Positions 53,101-62,019 of a stretch of DNA of 64,000 nucleotides are shown here, in pieces (position 1 is the stretch's first letter; every line of letters begins with the position of its first letter). A program made the translations under genes and the position numbers. Below the pieces are notes generated by a model. That model made no database searches, was not told the origin of the DNA, and saw only the letters and a list, made by a program, of their open reading frames with translations. This stretch comes from Plazaster borealis (lineage: Eukaryota > Echinodermata > Asteroidea > Forcipulatida > Labidiasteridae), in assembly GCA_021014325.1 (NCBI GenBank), contig CM037474.1:4220488-4284487 (forward strand), in the 5' to 3' direction.

Positions 53101-55834
53101 TCCACACAAATATGCCTCGAAATTGCGTGGTTTTCCTATTACTCGAACTAACACGGTCCGCCATTTTGTGGAGTCAAAAATTTGGCTTTACAAAATGGCG
53201 TGCCGTGTTAGTTAACAAACGGTCACAAATGCTTTTTATAGACCAACTCGCCCGATCCAAGGCAACGTTTCCCTTAAAGAATAGCTGTTTTTGCGAAAAG
53301 TATATTGTAAGCATACAGTACACACTAAAAACAACCCCCCGGGTCAGAATTGACTTTGATTCTGGTTCCAAGAGGCCTGAACCATTTCTGGTTCCAAGAG
53401 GCCTGACCCGTTTCTGGTTCCAAGAGGCCTGACCCATTTCTGGTTCCAAGAGGCCTGAGCCATTTCTGGTTCCAAGAGGCCTGACCCATTTCTGGTTCCA
53501 AGAGGCCTGAACCATTTCTGGTTCCAAGAGGCCTGAGCCATTTCTGGTTCCAAGAGGCCTGACCCATTTCTGGTTCCAAGAGGCCTGAACCATTTCTGGT
53601 TCCAAGAGGCCTGAGCCATTTCTGGTTGCAAGAGGCCTGACCCATTTCTGGTTCCAAGAGGCCTGACCCATTTCTGGTTCCGGTTCCAAGAGGCCTGACC
53701 ATTTCTGGTTCCAAGAGGCCTAACCCGTTTCTGGTTCCAAGAGGCCTAACCCATTTCTGGTTCCAAGAGGCCTGACCTATTTCTGGTTCCAAGAGGCCTG
53801 ACCCATTTCTGGTTCCAAGAGGCCTGACCCATTTCTGGTTCCAAGAGGCCTGACCCATTTCTGGTTCCAAGAGGCCTGACCCATTTCTGGTTCCAAGAGG
53901 CCTGACCCATTTCTGGTTCTAAGAGGCCTGACCATTTCTGGTTCCAAGAGGCCTGACCCATTTCTGGTTCCAAGAGGCCTGACCCATTTCTGGTTCCAAG
54001 AGGCCTGACCCATTTCTGGGTGCAAGAGGCCTAACCCATTTCTGAGTCAGGCTGACTCGAAAAGTGGTAAACAAATGGGATTTAAACCCGGATTCTGTAT
54101 CAGTTTGACCCATTTCTGGATTATTTTGACACAGATTCCGGGTCACACTGACCTAGAAATGGGTCAGGCCAATAGGACCATGGATCCCGGTCAATTGTGA
54201 CCACGGTTGTATCTGTGAATTAAGTTTTCCTTTTTTTGTTCATGATTCTCGTCATCCAATTCATTATTCTACAGGTGTTTTATTACCTCACGCACAAGGC
54301 AGTTACTAAGAGCCAACAATGCTTTGGTGTGGTGAGCCACAAGCAATACGAAGCAGCCAAAAGAATTCGCAATCGTGGAATCCTATACTGTGTGATCTTC
54401 GTTATCTGCTGGTTACCAGGTATGATCAAAACATTGACAAGGACAAGTCTAATTCATGACGTTCTAGAATACCAATATATATCCCTTGCAGAGGCAGCCA
54501 TCGCTGAGGGCGCTGTTTGGGCTTGTGACGTCATATGCAAGGGGGTCTATGTGTGATGAGCACTTTACCAAGTATTTTTTATTTAATCCTCGATGCAATT
54601 TCCATTTTCGCCTGCGTTTGTGCTTAGTTTTTGAACAATAATGTACATTTCTTTGTGCAAATTTCTGAAAAGGTGGAAATCTTATCAATATCAGCTGTAT
54701 CCACTAATTAACTAATCAGCTGTATGAAATACTTTCAACTAAATCATTGTCAACTCATAAACTATCTGTCGACGAGTCTACGAGGCCCCATTATCAACTT
54801 GTCTTCTCTTATCAACTAATATACTTATATCAAATGTAAACCCAGTGGAAGATAACAAGAAAAAAGTGTGGTTTAATTAAATTGTTAAGTTATGGAAACT
54901 TTATTTTGAAGTCTGTTGCTCTAACGTAGGAGCATTTGTTACGTTTGGCCTCTCGGGCGAAAACGGTGTACAGCACTGTACAACTTTAAGTTGGTTGGGG
55001 GTACAGCCTCCTTTTACCATCATGATTAATTTTCAGTGTAGGCCTACGTTGATTTCAATTTAGATCTTTTTTCCTGAAGACAATCAGAGCATACTGATCG
55101 AAACGTCGAGATATTGCACGACTGGTTCTTTTCAGAACCACCACTGCTCGCAAAGAGATAGTTAATTTCGTTTTCATTTATTAATTCTGGTTGTGAAGCC
55201 AAGGACTCTCAGAAAAGCGAACTTAATCACTATACATAGCCAAGGACCCCACGGAGAGAAGACAAGGAAGGAAGTTTCAGTTTTAGATGTGGGAGGAAAA
55301 CCCCAGAGAATTATTCCATGGAAAACCCACGCAGTCAGGTAGGGACTGAAAACCCAATCCACATAGTGCCCCGATGGGATTCGAACCGGAGTCCTAGAGG
55401 TGGAAGGCAAGGAAAGATACCACTACACCAACTTGACCACCCAAACCTTGCGAAAAATTGTTACAATTCTCTATTCTCTGATCTTGTTTGCAGCCTCAAT
55501 CGTCGGCATCATCACCTACACCGAAGTCGCCAAGACCGAGAACCTCATCGTTCTCTTCATGTTGCAAGGCTGCATAGCCAACCTACAGGGGTTCCTCAAC
55601 TGCCTCATCTACGGCTGGATACGAGGTGGATTCAAGAGCGCCCTCAACATGTACAACGTGAGAGGCAGCCGACAGTCGTTCAGTTACAGGAAGAAGAAGA
55701 CACACAGGTCGTCTTTCATGAACTACCAGACCTTCGCCGTGTTCTCGTCCGAGGAATATGACACTCTGAGTGACCCGGAAATAAATAAGTCACGGAGGCC
55801 GTCGACCCCTGGAGTGTCTATTGATGTTATGTAG
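44052..55834 (+). CDS. TMEM116: TMEM116-like seven-helix protein, 10 exons
   Basis: Exons: 44052-44105, 45809-45852, 46569-46632, 47260-47403, 48543-48650, 49166-49311, 50140-50179, 52368-52454, 54275-54419 and 55494-55834; all GT/AG, phases consistent, about 390 residues. From memory of the vertebrate family, TMEM116 shares VxPLFxLSxxDLL (here VYPLFHLSLADLL) and LQxxxxxxQGxLNCxxYGW (here LQGCIANLQGFLNCLIYGW), with matching order of exons between. It reads as a GPCR-like membrane protein with LADLL in TM2, CWLPG in TM6, no NPxxY and a Ser-rich, basic cytoplasmic tail. The start ATG has A at -3 and G at +4 and is followed by an N-glycosylation site (NFT). Function is poorly known in the family. 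No stop or frameshift. Confidence 0.88.
44278..44600. mobile_element. MITE, family D, in first TMEM116-like intron
   Basis: AGGTATTATACAGGATTGG after TTAA (44274-44277). The interior (TTTCAGGGGGAAATATTTC) ends without the usual right end. Confidence 0.75.
45408..45807. repeat. Direct tandem duplication copying a splice-acceptor region
   Basis: AGCTATTTCTGGTTAGCAAA at 45408 and 45618; GATCCAAAACGAAACGAAAC near 45560 and 45747; both copies end in CTTTTACAG (45619 and 45808). The second is the acceptor of exon 2. Confidence 0.85.
45809..45852 (+). CDS. TMEM116: TMEM116-like exon 2 (44 bp)
   Basis: Encodes QEHIRIAELTASSL plus two bases, the start of TM1. Acceptor CTTTTACAG, donor GTAAGA. Very short, but phases match on both sides. 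Confidence 0.8.
46021..46214. mobile_element. Fold-back MITE, type 1
   Basis: GGGCCCAATTTCATAGAGCT at the left and CTATGAAATTGGTCCC at the right. Same interior as 5323-5515. Confidence 0.85.
46215..46415. mobile_element. GACCCGG-type MITE, end-truncated
   Basis: Directly abuts the fold-back element. Contains GCCTGACCCATTTCTAGGTC and GGGTCAACTCTGACCCGG; the CACTCTAAAA termini are missing. Confidence 0.7.
46569..46632 (+). CDS. TMEM116: TMEM116-like exon 3
   Basis: Encodes VVGSGSIIAAVIFKKK and ILNPE: TM1 and the first intracellular loop. Acceptor CCCTACAG, donor GTAAGT. Confidence 0.85.
47260..47403 (+). CDS. TMEM116: TMEM116-like exon 4 (TM2)
   Basis: Encodes VYPLFHLSLADLLASISV, the most GPCR-like part, then an extracellular loop with Cys. 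Acceptor CTCCGTAG, donor GTAAGA. 48 codons, phase 0. Confidence 0.9.
47765..47945. repeat. Tandem repeat, about 68-bp unit
   Basis: Two and a half copies built on CTCATGTACATGGTGT and GATTGTATCTCCACCATGC in an intron of the TMEM116-like gene. Confidence 0.8.
48258..48495 (-). mobile_element. SINE inserted into a TTAA MITE (family F)
   Basis: 48258-48372 is the left half of family F (GACACGTTGCCTTGGATCGG). It is then replaced by a minus-strand SINE with B-box GGATTCGAGCC read in reverse. The family F right half is absent. It lies 50 bp before exon 5. Confidence 0.7.
48543..48650 (+). CDS. TMEM116: TMEM116-like exon 5 (TM3)
   Basis: Encodes GFYLSTFLLTLIYSFEAYRR and a Lys/Gln-rich loop. Acceptor TCCTGCAG, donor GTAATT. 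36 codons, phase 0. Confidence 0.87.
49166..49311 (+). CDS. TMEM116: TMEM116-like exon 6 (TM4, ECL2)
   Basis: Encodes WYLPVAYTIAWTMPMFSVGI and a loop ending CTRYNYE. Acceptor TATCCAG, donor GTAAGT; ends two bases into a codon. It has no ATG near the start of its frame. Confidence 0.85.
50140..50179 (+). CDS. TMEM116: TMEM116-like exon 7 (40 bp)
   Basis: Encodes CLVIFHRKNDPCL after completing a Glu codon. Acceptor TATTTGCAG, donor GTAAGT. Tiny but with consensus sites and phases 2 and 0. Confidence 0.78.
50275..50625. mobile_element. TTAA MITE, family E
   Basis: AGGAACATTACAGAATTGG and CTGTAACGTTCCT, flanked by TTAA (50271-50274, 50626-50629). The interior echoes family D (CATATACATAAACTGACAAACC). 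Confidence 0.8.
50711..50900. mobile_element. MITE with CRE-containing end, second copy
   Basis: ATGGACCTTATGCATTGACG with TGACGTCA at 50726-50733. The interior includes TTGACCTCTAGCCGAGG. The right end is degraded. Confidence 0.7.
51605..51995. mobile_element. TTAA MITE, family B, inverted
   Basis: Begins AGGGTCTGTATACGATTGG after TTAA (51601-51604). The interior is the reverse of 14382-14767. The right end reads ACGTATACAATCCCTTTGAG. Confidence 0.82.
52085..52360. repeat. Direct duplication abutting an exon acceptor
   Basis: Two copies of about 125 bp: CCGCCTCCTC...CCCCTACCCC, TTTTCCATGCTGTTC and AATCAAGTTGATTAC. The second copy runs into the T-tract of the exon 8 acceptor. Confidence 0.8.
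52368..52454 (+). CDS. TMEM116: TMEM116-like exon 8 (TM5)
   Basis: Encodes GGRLAMKSFFITTFFLCSIG. Acceptor after a long T-tract ending TTCAG, donor GTAAGT. 29 codons, phase 0. A direct repeat lies immediately upstream (52085-52360). Confidence 0.82.
52992..53273. mobile_element. TTAA MITE, family F (full)
   Basis: The ends AGGGAAACGTTGCCTTGGAT and reverse complement are perfect for over 30 bp, flanked by TTAA (52988-52991, 53274-53277). 282 bp, no coding. Confidence 0.9.
53322..54205. mobile_element. GACCCGG-type MITE with large 26-bp array
   Basis: Left end ACACTAAAAACAACCCCCCGG, right part with CCATGGATCCCGGTCAATTG. The interior 54030-54170 (TTTGACCCATTTCTGGAT, ACCTAGAAATGGGTCAGG) matches the other copies of this family. 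The array lies between. Confidence 0.8.
53362..54040. repeat. 26-bp satellite array, about 25 units
   Basis: The unit is CTGGTTCCAAGAGGCCTGAC plus CCATTT, with A/G/C variants (GAACC, GAGCC, TAACC) that alternate in a pattern over part of the array. One 6-bp stutter occurs (GGTTCCGGTTCC, near 53682). The long minus-strand open frames are artefacts of this repeat. Confidence 0.95.
54275..54419 (+). CDS. TMEM116: TMEM116-like exon 9 (TM6)
   Basis: Encodes VFYYLTHKAVTKSQQ, a basic loop AAKRIRNRG and TM6 with YCVIFVICWLPG. Acceptor TTCTACAG, donor GTATGA, phase 1. The frame reads on into intron. Confidence 0.9.
55180..55443 (-). mobile_element. tRNA-derived SINE (best copy)
   Basis: On the minus strand: A box TGGTCAAGTTGG (near 55440), B box GGTTCGAATCC (near 55388), then the body with GGGTTTTCAGTCCC and GGTTTTCCTCCCACATC. 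It ends 50 bp before the last TMEM116-like exon. The RNA polymerase III promoter boxes are close to consensus. Confidence 0.82.
55494..55834 (+). CDS. TMEM116: TMEM116-like last exon (TM7, tail)
   Basis: Encodes SIVGIITYTEVAKTENLIVL, LQGCIANLQGFLNCLIYGW and a tail rich in Ser/Arg/Lys ending VSIDVM. Acceptor TGTTTGCAG; stop TAG at 55832-55834. Frame upstream of 55494 is intron and SINE. Confidence 0.92.
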
Positions 55835-56235
55835 AGAGGTTACAAGTGTGACCCGGAAGTAATTAACTCCATGATGCCAATAGTGTTTCATTTGTACATG
55901 TCATTTGCAGATAGCGTTAGTGAAAACATCTCTACGACCGTATCATATTCTAGCTTCTTTCGCCCTCTGCCAATATGCTCATTTCATTTTTGTGCGGTTG
56001 GCAAACCATGATTGATAACACACTCAGATGCTGTAGAATATTAAGGTTTTTTTCAAGTAAAGTGAGTCATATTTTGTTCTATTTTTACGGGCTATTATTT
56101 GTCTTTCCTCGTGAAACATGGTATTGCAATTTAGTATCGGTTGCGTTGTATAGAGCGCCCCCCCCACACCTGTCCAGCCATCAAACCACTCCCCCACCTG
56201 TCACGTGTTCATAAACAAGGAGGTGGATGTTTTAA
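55835..56235. other. TMEM116-like 3' flank
   Basis: Probable 3' UTR. I see no AATAAA in the first 400 bases. A C-run lies at 56157-56164. Confidence 0.4.
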
Positions 56236-56620
56236 AGGTGGGGCATCGATTGTTTTTGTCAATGTAATGCTGATTTATTGGCAAAATTATAAAGAAAGAT
56301 ACAATAACAGCCACATGTGCAAGTTTTAGCTGATTACAGTGTCTACGTGCTGATAAAACAGCAAGAAACCATTACGATATTTTCACAAGAACGTCATTCG
56401 TGAAAGGAAACAAACCCTTAGAAATCTGAAACAAAGATTCATGCATGAATCGTTTCTCAGATTCAAATGTTTTGAGGTGAACATTTATCCAAACCATTAT
56501 CACTTCGAAGGGAATCCTTTCTCAAAATTGTTTATACTATCAAAAGCTGCAGTGCTTGTCACTAAGTAAGTTTTTATGGCCATTCATTTTTGGAGTATTT
56601 ACCAAAGTATGACCCTACCT
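56236..56620. mobile_element. TTAA MITE, family C (full)
   Basis: AGGTGGGGCATCGATTG ... AAGTATGACCCTACCT, flanked by TTAA (56232-56235, 56621-56624). The right core is CACTAAGTAAGTTTTTATGG. Confidence 0.85.
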
Positions 56621-56894
56621 TTAAGGACAAGTTCATGGTAAGGGCCATGTCACACGGGGCAATTTACGGTCAACCAGTTCTAGGCAATCTCCACGAAGAA
56701 GGAACATTTACATGTCAATTTCCACATCATTGTCTTGGTACAGAAAGGTACTAATAGAAATATGTATGTTGTGCTACCAGATTGTAATACATTTTGTAAT
56801 ACATTTGGTGCAGTTGGTTACCTCCAAGTTGCCTGAAAAATTGCCGTGTGCGTCAAGGCAATAAAGAAGGCTCCATGGTCTAATACAATTTTGT

Positions 56895-57172
56895 ATGGTG
56901 GCCCTGAAGGGACATCACATATCGCAAATATGTGCACAGACTTGTGCGATGTCGTGAAATTAATCGCGAAGGTGTGCGCAGACTATGTGCGATCATGCGA
57001 TGTCCTGAAATTAATCGCGAATATGTGCGCAGACGTAAATCACGTACATTTATTCGCGATTAATTTCACGACATCGCACAAGTCTGCGCACGTTATTTGC
57101 AATCAATTTCACGACATCGCACAAGTCTGCGTACATTATTTGCGATATGCGATGTCCCTTCAGGGCCACCAT
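56895..57172. mobile_element. Fold-back element with GATGTCCCTTCAGGG ends
   Basis: Perfect 22-bp ends (ATGGTGGCCCTGAAGGGACA + TC). The interior is made of inverted and direct copies of GACTTGTGCGATGTCGTGAA and TTAATCGCGAA. No coding. Confidence 0.85.
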
Positions 57173-57646
57173 AGTTTTGAGACCCACTCATTTTCCAATA
57201 AATAAATAAAGTCCTTAGGAAAATGGAAAACAAATTGCAAGTCAAAAAACTCTCGATGACGTTACATTTCAAATTGTCTGTATGTTTTTAATTTCATTCC
57301 TGAATTTTGATGATAATTTAATCAAAACGGCGTTGAACTTGACCTTTTGACTGATTCAAAAAAATTCCTCATTGGAATGTACAAACCAATTTGTTTTCGA
57401 TGTCCGATGACGTCATGTTTCAAATTTAGCTCTGATAGAGTAGCAAATAAAATGACATCTTACACCAATTTAACGCGAGGTTAGAGACTTGTAATTTTCC
57501 CCCAAATTTCATTAGGACTCTATAGCTTTTGGAAATTGAGTGCATCAAAAAACTGAATTTGAACTTGGAGGCTCTCTTCAAAATCACAAGATAGACAGAG
57601 AATCGTAAGTGATGCTAACCATCAGCAGTGGTTCTTATTTTTTAAA
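57173..57646. other. Non-coding, no feature recognised
   Basis: AT-rich; nothing assignable. Confidence 0.4.
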
Positions 57647-58018
57647 AAGGCAAAGTATACCTTTGGGTTTTGGAACCGTTCGATTGTTCTAATCCTATGA
57701 ATGTAAATATATGCAATAAAACTAACCTGTGAAAATTTCATTTCAAAAGGTGGTAGTGTTTTTGAGACATCGCCGAAAAAACTAGAGCGGTTATGTCCAC
57801 GCAGAAAGAATAATCCGTAAGTGGAATACACAATCTGAGAAACGTTTCATGCATACAACTTTTCTCAAATTGAAATGTTTTTGAATCCCTCTCTCTAAAA
57901 CCACATTCCTTAGAAGGGAATCGTTTCTCAAAATGTTATCAACAGCTGCAGTACTTCTTACCAAGTAAGTTTTAAGGTCATTAATTTTTGGAGCAATTAC
58001 CAAAGGTATACCCTCCCT
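57647..58018. mobile_element. TTAA MITE, family B-like
   Basis: AGGCAAAGTATACCTTTGGG ... CCAAAGGTATACCCTCCCT before TTAA (58019-58022). The interior (TTTCATTTCAAAAGGTGGTA, TTACCAAGTAAGTTTTAAGG) is that of family B. Confidence 0.8.
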
Positions 58019-58520
58019 TTAAAAAGGAATTGGCATACAAAGCTCATCTGTTGGTTAATAATCTACAGATTAATTCAATACAACAAACCGTTCATTTCCT
58101 CCAAAACACAAGACTATTTTGAGGCACCAAATAATTCCAGTTAATCTGACATTTCGAATGCAGAGAAATCAGGAAACAAGTATCAAATAAGAACGTGTAA
58201 ATATTGTTCTTCTTCAAATTACGCTACAATTGTTATGAATAAAAAGTCTTGTAAATTTCAGAAATAATTGTGAGGAACGGGAAGTTTCCTTAAATTGAAA
58301 AAAAAGGGAGTGCATGTGCTTGTGTGTGTGTTTTATTATTAAAACAAAAAAGGAAATGAAAAAACTATTTTAATAAGATTATTTGTTGAAAACAATGTCT
58401 ATCTACTTCTAAGTCAATAACCCACAAATTAATTAAGCGGATAAAAGTTATAAAATAAATAAATAATACAAAAACAAACGTGCTTTATTACTTTGACGTC
58501 CCGCGCCTAATTATGCGGCC

Positions 58521-58684
58521 AGGGGTCGATTTCACAAAACTCTTCCTAACTTAGGACTAGTCCTAGGCAATGCTAAGAGATAGGACTAGTCTTAAGTACT
58601 GGTCCTAACTTAAGACTAGTCCTATCTCTTAGCATTGCCTAGGACTAGTCCTAAGTTAGGAAGAGTTTTGTGAAATCGACCCCT
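58521..58684. mobile_element. Near-perfect 164-bp hairpin element
   Basis: The left arm (AGGGGTCGATTTCACAAAAC onward) and right arm are exact reverse complements over about 77 bp, around a 10-base spacer ACTGGTCCTA. The arm contains GGACTAGTCC-type sub-palindromes. No coding. Confidence 0.92.
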
Positions 58685-58993
58685 GAATCCTTTTCATGTT
58701 CCGTGCTACATTGACAATGATGACAAGGCCCTTCTGTTTTTTGCAATATCAAAAAACTACCAGAAATAAGTCATTTCAATCTCGGTTTGGTCAAATTCGA
58801 ATTAAGAAAAAACTGCTGCCCCAGACACGATTTATCTTCCAGAAATATAGTGCGTTACTCTAAGAATTACGTTACCAGGATACCAGTCACAGTAACGTAG
58901 TGTTATTTTTGGCTGGTAACCTTATTCTGGTAAGCATAATATTATTATGCTAAGCTTTTTTAGTATCTGAGCAGCTCTATCAAATTCGGCCAA

Positions 58994-59523
58994 GGGCCCA
59001 ATTTCATAGAGCTGCTTAAAGGCATCGTACACGTTTGGTAATTGTCAAAGACCAGTGTTCTCATTTAATGTATCCAAACATATGCATAAAATAACAAGCC
59101 TGTGAAAATTTGAGCTCAATTGGTCATCGAAGTTGCAAGAAAATGATGAAAGAAAAAACACCCTTGTTGTACAAATTTGTGTGCTTTCAGATAGGAATAA
59201 AAACTTCTTGCAAGAAGTTTTTTATTATTTTAGTGAGAAATGACCTCTTTCTCAAAAACTACGTTACTTCAGAGGGAGTCGTTTCTCACAATGTTTTATA
59301 CTATCAACAGCTCTCTGTTGCTTGTTACCAAGTCAGTTTTTATGCTAATGTATATTTTGGGTAATTACCAAACGTGTACGATGCCTTTAATTAAACACAA
59401 AAAGTAGCTAGGCACAACAAAATTATGCTGACCAGAGTATAAGGTTACCAGCCAAGTACAATCTGTGACTGGTATCCTGCTTACTTTTGCTTAGCAGACA
59501 ATTTTTAAGCACTATTTTCTGCT
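58994..59523. mobile_element. Fold-back MITE, type 1, split by a family A insertion
   Basis: The left end GGGCCCAATTTCATAGAGCT stops at TTAA. After the insertion the element resumes with CACAAAAAGTAGCTAGGCAC, exactly where the intact copies continue. The far end is missing. A further worn copy lies just upstream (58860-58985). Confidence 0.82.
59020..59386. mobile_element. TTAA MITE, family A, nested
   Basis: AGGCATCGTACACGTTTGG ... CCAAACGTGTACGATGCCT with TTAA on both sides (59016-59019, 59387-59390). Ends are fully complementary over 19 bp. Confidence 0.9.
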
Positions 59524-59886
59524 TATGCCAGGCGGGCGTGATTGACCGGTGTCTGCTTCTGCGTTTGTCGCGTGAATGCGCGTATTGTGACGCGCGCAAT
59601 GCACACGCGTTGTACGCACGACTACCAATGTTTACCATCACAACGTACTTTGTACGTGCGTGGTGAGCGCGTGGCTCTCTCAAACAAACACACGACAGAC
59701 ATGAAGTACACAAAGCAATGACTGCACAACCAAGTACTTACTTAAGAACTGTCTTCATGATAATGTGTTGGGTGTTTCACTACAGTGCATGTTATGCTAC
59801 TTCCATTTTGAAGTCTCCAATAAAACAACACTAGGCCTACTTTGAAGAATGATCCAGTGTATTTGATCTGCAACTGACTGGAAGCT
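59524..59886. promoter_or_regulatory. Probable promoter/5' UTR region of the BTB-BACK gene
   Basis: 59560-59680 is richer in CpG (GCGTGAATGCGCG, GACGCGCGCAATG) than its surroundings. No TATA box near a plausible start. Assignment is by position only. Confidence 0.35.
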
Positions 59887-60103
59887 ATGGATGGGGCAGA
59901 AAGTGACTGTAGCGAGAGCTACTTCTCGGCATATGAGAGCTTACAGCCAGCGAAGGACGAACGCGTCCCTTTTGTTCCTAACGAGGAGTCCGAGAAATTA
60001 TCAACAGAGCAACCCAGCAATGCACAGGAAACTAGGGGCGGGGAAACGACGACAGTCCGGGAGGAAGGGTTCAGAGTCGGATGCACGTCACTGATCTCAG
60101 AAG
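59887..60103 (+). CDS. BTB-BACK exon 1
   Basis: Starts at ATG 59887 and encodes DCSESYFSAYESLQPAK and an E/T/S-rich stretch to SLISE. Reading through the donor gives a stop 13 bases on (60118). Confidence 0.8.
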
Positions 60104-61565
60104 GTTGGTTTTACATGTAGACCTTTTTATTTGGTTATCTTTTGCATTGTTTAAGGCACCACACCTCAATCAACAGCATTTCGACGAGTACCAGCATAGA
60201 AATAGAAATGATTTTGACAACTGACTTGATAGTGGTGGTGTGGGGGGGGGGGTAGCAGTGCGCTTATAAAAATGTATTCACAAGTAAATACCGTACTCAT
60301 ACAATTTCCTTAGGCCAGGTTGGACACATTCGTTGCAGTGCAACGGAGACTGGCTAGTGCTATCAAATCCCCCGACAAAATAATGAACAGTCTTTAACCA
60401 TCATACAATGAGAAAGTACATTAATGTGTTTACATAGTGATGATAACCCTCCCGAGGGGGGGGGGGGAGTTTCTGAAAGTCGACTGTAGAAATACCCACA
60501 AATCGGAGAGACCCCCTACATTGTTGATTTTTATTTTATTTTATTACAGACAGTGGAAACAAACGACGCCGGGTGAGGCACAACTCCGAAACGACTAAAG
60601 TCAGAGATTCGTTCGTGATAAACCACGCCCTCAACGGCATGAATACATTGTACGTACTGTGGTCCAATGATAAACTTTGCGACACCATCGTCACAATAGA
60701 AGGCACGGAGTTTTCCGCCCACAGCGTCGTCTTGGCAACCCACAGTGACTACTTCCTGAAATTACTACTAAAAGAAACGACTGGGGCGAGTCTACCACGT
60801 AGGATTTCCATTGATGGTCTGGTTTCGGCCCCTGGCTTTGGGAGACTGCTAAGTTACATGTACACATCAGAGATCGACCTGAGGTGGGGGAACGTGTGTA
60901 ATATAATGCAGACTGCAAACTCCCTCAGTATGGCCCGAGTTGTGGAACTTGGAAGAGAATTCCTCCAAAATTACAACATTGAGAGTTCTCTGAACGCCCT
61001 CATTGTATCCAAACAAGCCAATCTAGCTTCCCTCCACGCCAACATTCGCAATTTTGTCCTGGATAATTTCATAGCCGTCAGTCGAACCAAAGGATTCCTA
61101 AAATGCCCCGCTGAGACGCTGGCGAGTCTCATGACAGACGACAATGTGAACGTCGACAGCGAGTTAGACATTCTTCTTGCCGCCAAAACCTGGATCCGCC
61201 ATAATGGGCAGGACGGTCTCAAAAGCGCGCCGATACTCGTAAAGCAAGTCCGATTCCACTGCATCCCGTCCAGGGATCTTGAAAAATACGTTGAGGGCGA
61301 TGAGCAATTGATGCAAATACCGGAAGTGAAGTCAAAGGTCATGGCGGTTTACAGACAGCTAACTGCCTTGGACACGGCAAGTGGCCCTAGTGAAGTGTCA
61401 CGAAAAAGGTCAAAGGAGAAACCGAAAGATGATGACGTCAGCAAACTACCCCTAACGTCTGCTCGGCACAGTTGTGATAGATTGCACATGGTGAGGAAAG
61501 GGATAGTTATTCATACACATCTTCAAAAGATAGAGAAGATTGTATTTAACAAGAAAAACAGATAA
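59887..61565 (+). CDS. BTB/POZ-BACK domain protein (Kelch-like or BTBD type)
   Basis: Exon 1 is 59887-60103 and exon 2 starts at 60550; the phase 1 junction gives GAC (Asp73). The N-terminus is acidic and Ser/Glu-rich. Basic KRRR follows at 77-80 (possible NLS). The BTB fold runs about 104-213 (LCDTIVTIEGTEFSAHSVVL, then SYMYTSEIDL). The BACK domain runs about 218-316 (SLNALIVSKQANL, LLAAKTWIRHN, VRFHCIPSRDLEKYV), then a basic tail (RKRSKEKPKDDD). BTB-BACK proteins usually dimerise and link substrates to CUL3 ubiquitin ligase. If translation stops at 61565 the protein has 410 residues and no Kelch repeats. A GTGAGG at 61491 after codon 386 could instead be a donor, and a phase 0 exon lies at 63521. 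The donor of exon 1 (GTTGGT) is weak. Confidence 0.88.
60550..61565 (+). CDS. BTB-BACK exon 2
   Basis: Acceptor TTTTATTACAG. Holds the whole BTB and BACK domains. An open frame from 60573 begins at a GTG and is not the true start. The end is either the stop at 61563-61565 or the donor at 61491. Confidence 0.88.
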
Positions 61566-62019
61566 ATGTAATAATAACTAGTTCTTATATAGCGCACTTT
61601 ACAATAATGTATCAATGCGCTTTACAATAGTGCCCTGTTCATTGGGCCATTAACAATAATATAAAAAGATGTAGGTGGTGTTTTAGATAATTAGTTATTC
61701 TGATACTCGACATCATTTTTTTTATAGAAAAATTAAGCAACTTTTGAGATACTGTGGTAAGGATTTTTCAGAAAAGAATGTGAAGTATTGCATTCAAACA
61801 TCCTTTTCCTTACATGTTCATCGTGATAGCACATGCTACGTGTTGTACTTCAGCCAGAACTGTACACAGTCTTTGGCACTTTCGTTGAAATCAGCTATGT
61901 CTCCAGCTTCACATTTTTTCTGCTCCAGTTGGGAACATCTGAGTATGTGTGGTTCATGGTGTGTGATTCAGAACCGCATATGCAGGTTACATCCTAGTTG
62001 TTCATGGATAGCCCCATTT
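61566..62019. other. Intron or 3' flank with dispersed repeat
   Basis: 61580-61660 carries ATATAGCGCACTTTACAATA and CAATGCGCTTTACAATAG, a repeat end. The open frame at 61744-62088 has no family likeness. Confidence 0.45.

Noticed and set aside
53174..54146. Minus-strand frames with GLLEPEMGQASWNQK repeats up to 181 codons
   Set aside because: Translation of the 26-bp array, period three units equals 78 bases; not a protein.
55376..55443. tRNA gene
   Set aside because: A and B boxes are present but the sequence does not form a full cloverleaf and continues into a SINE body.
55318..55761. 147-codon frame rich in His/Arg over the last TMEM116-like exon
   Set aside because: Wrong frame; the correct one gives LNCLIYGW and joins exon 9 in phase.
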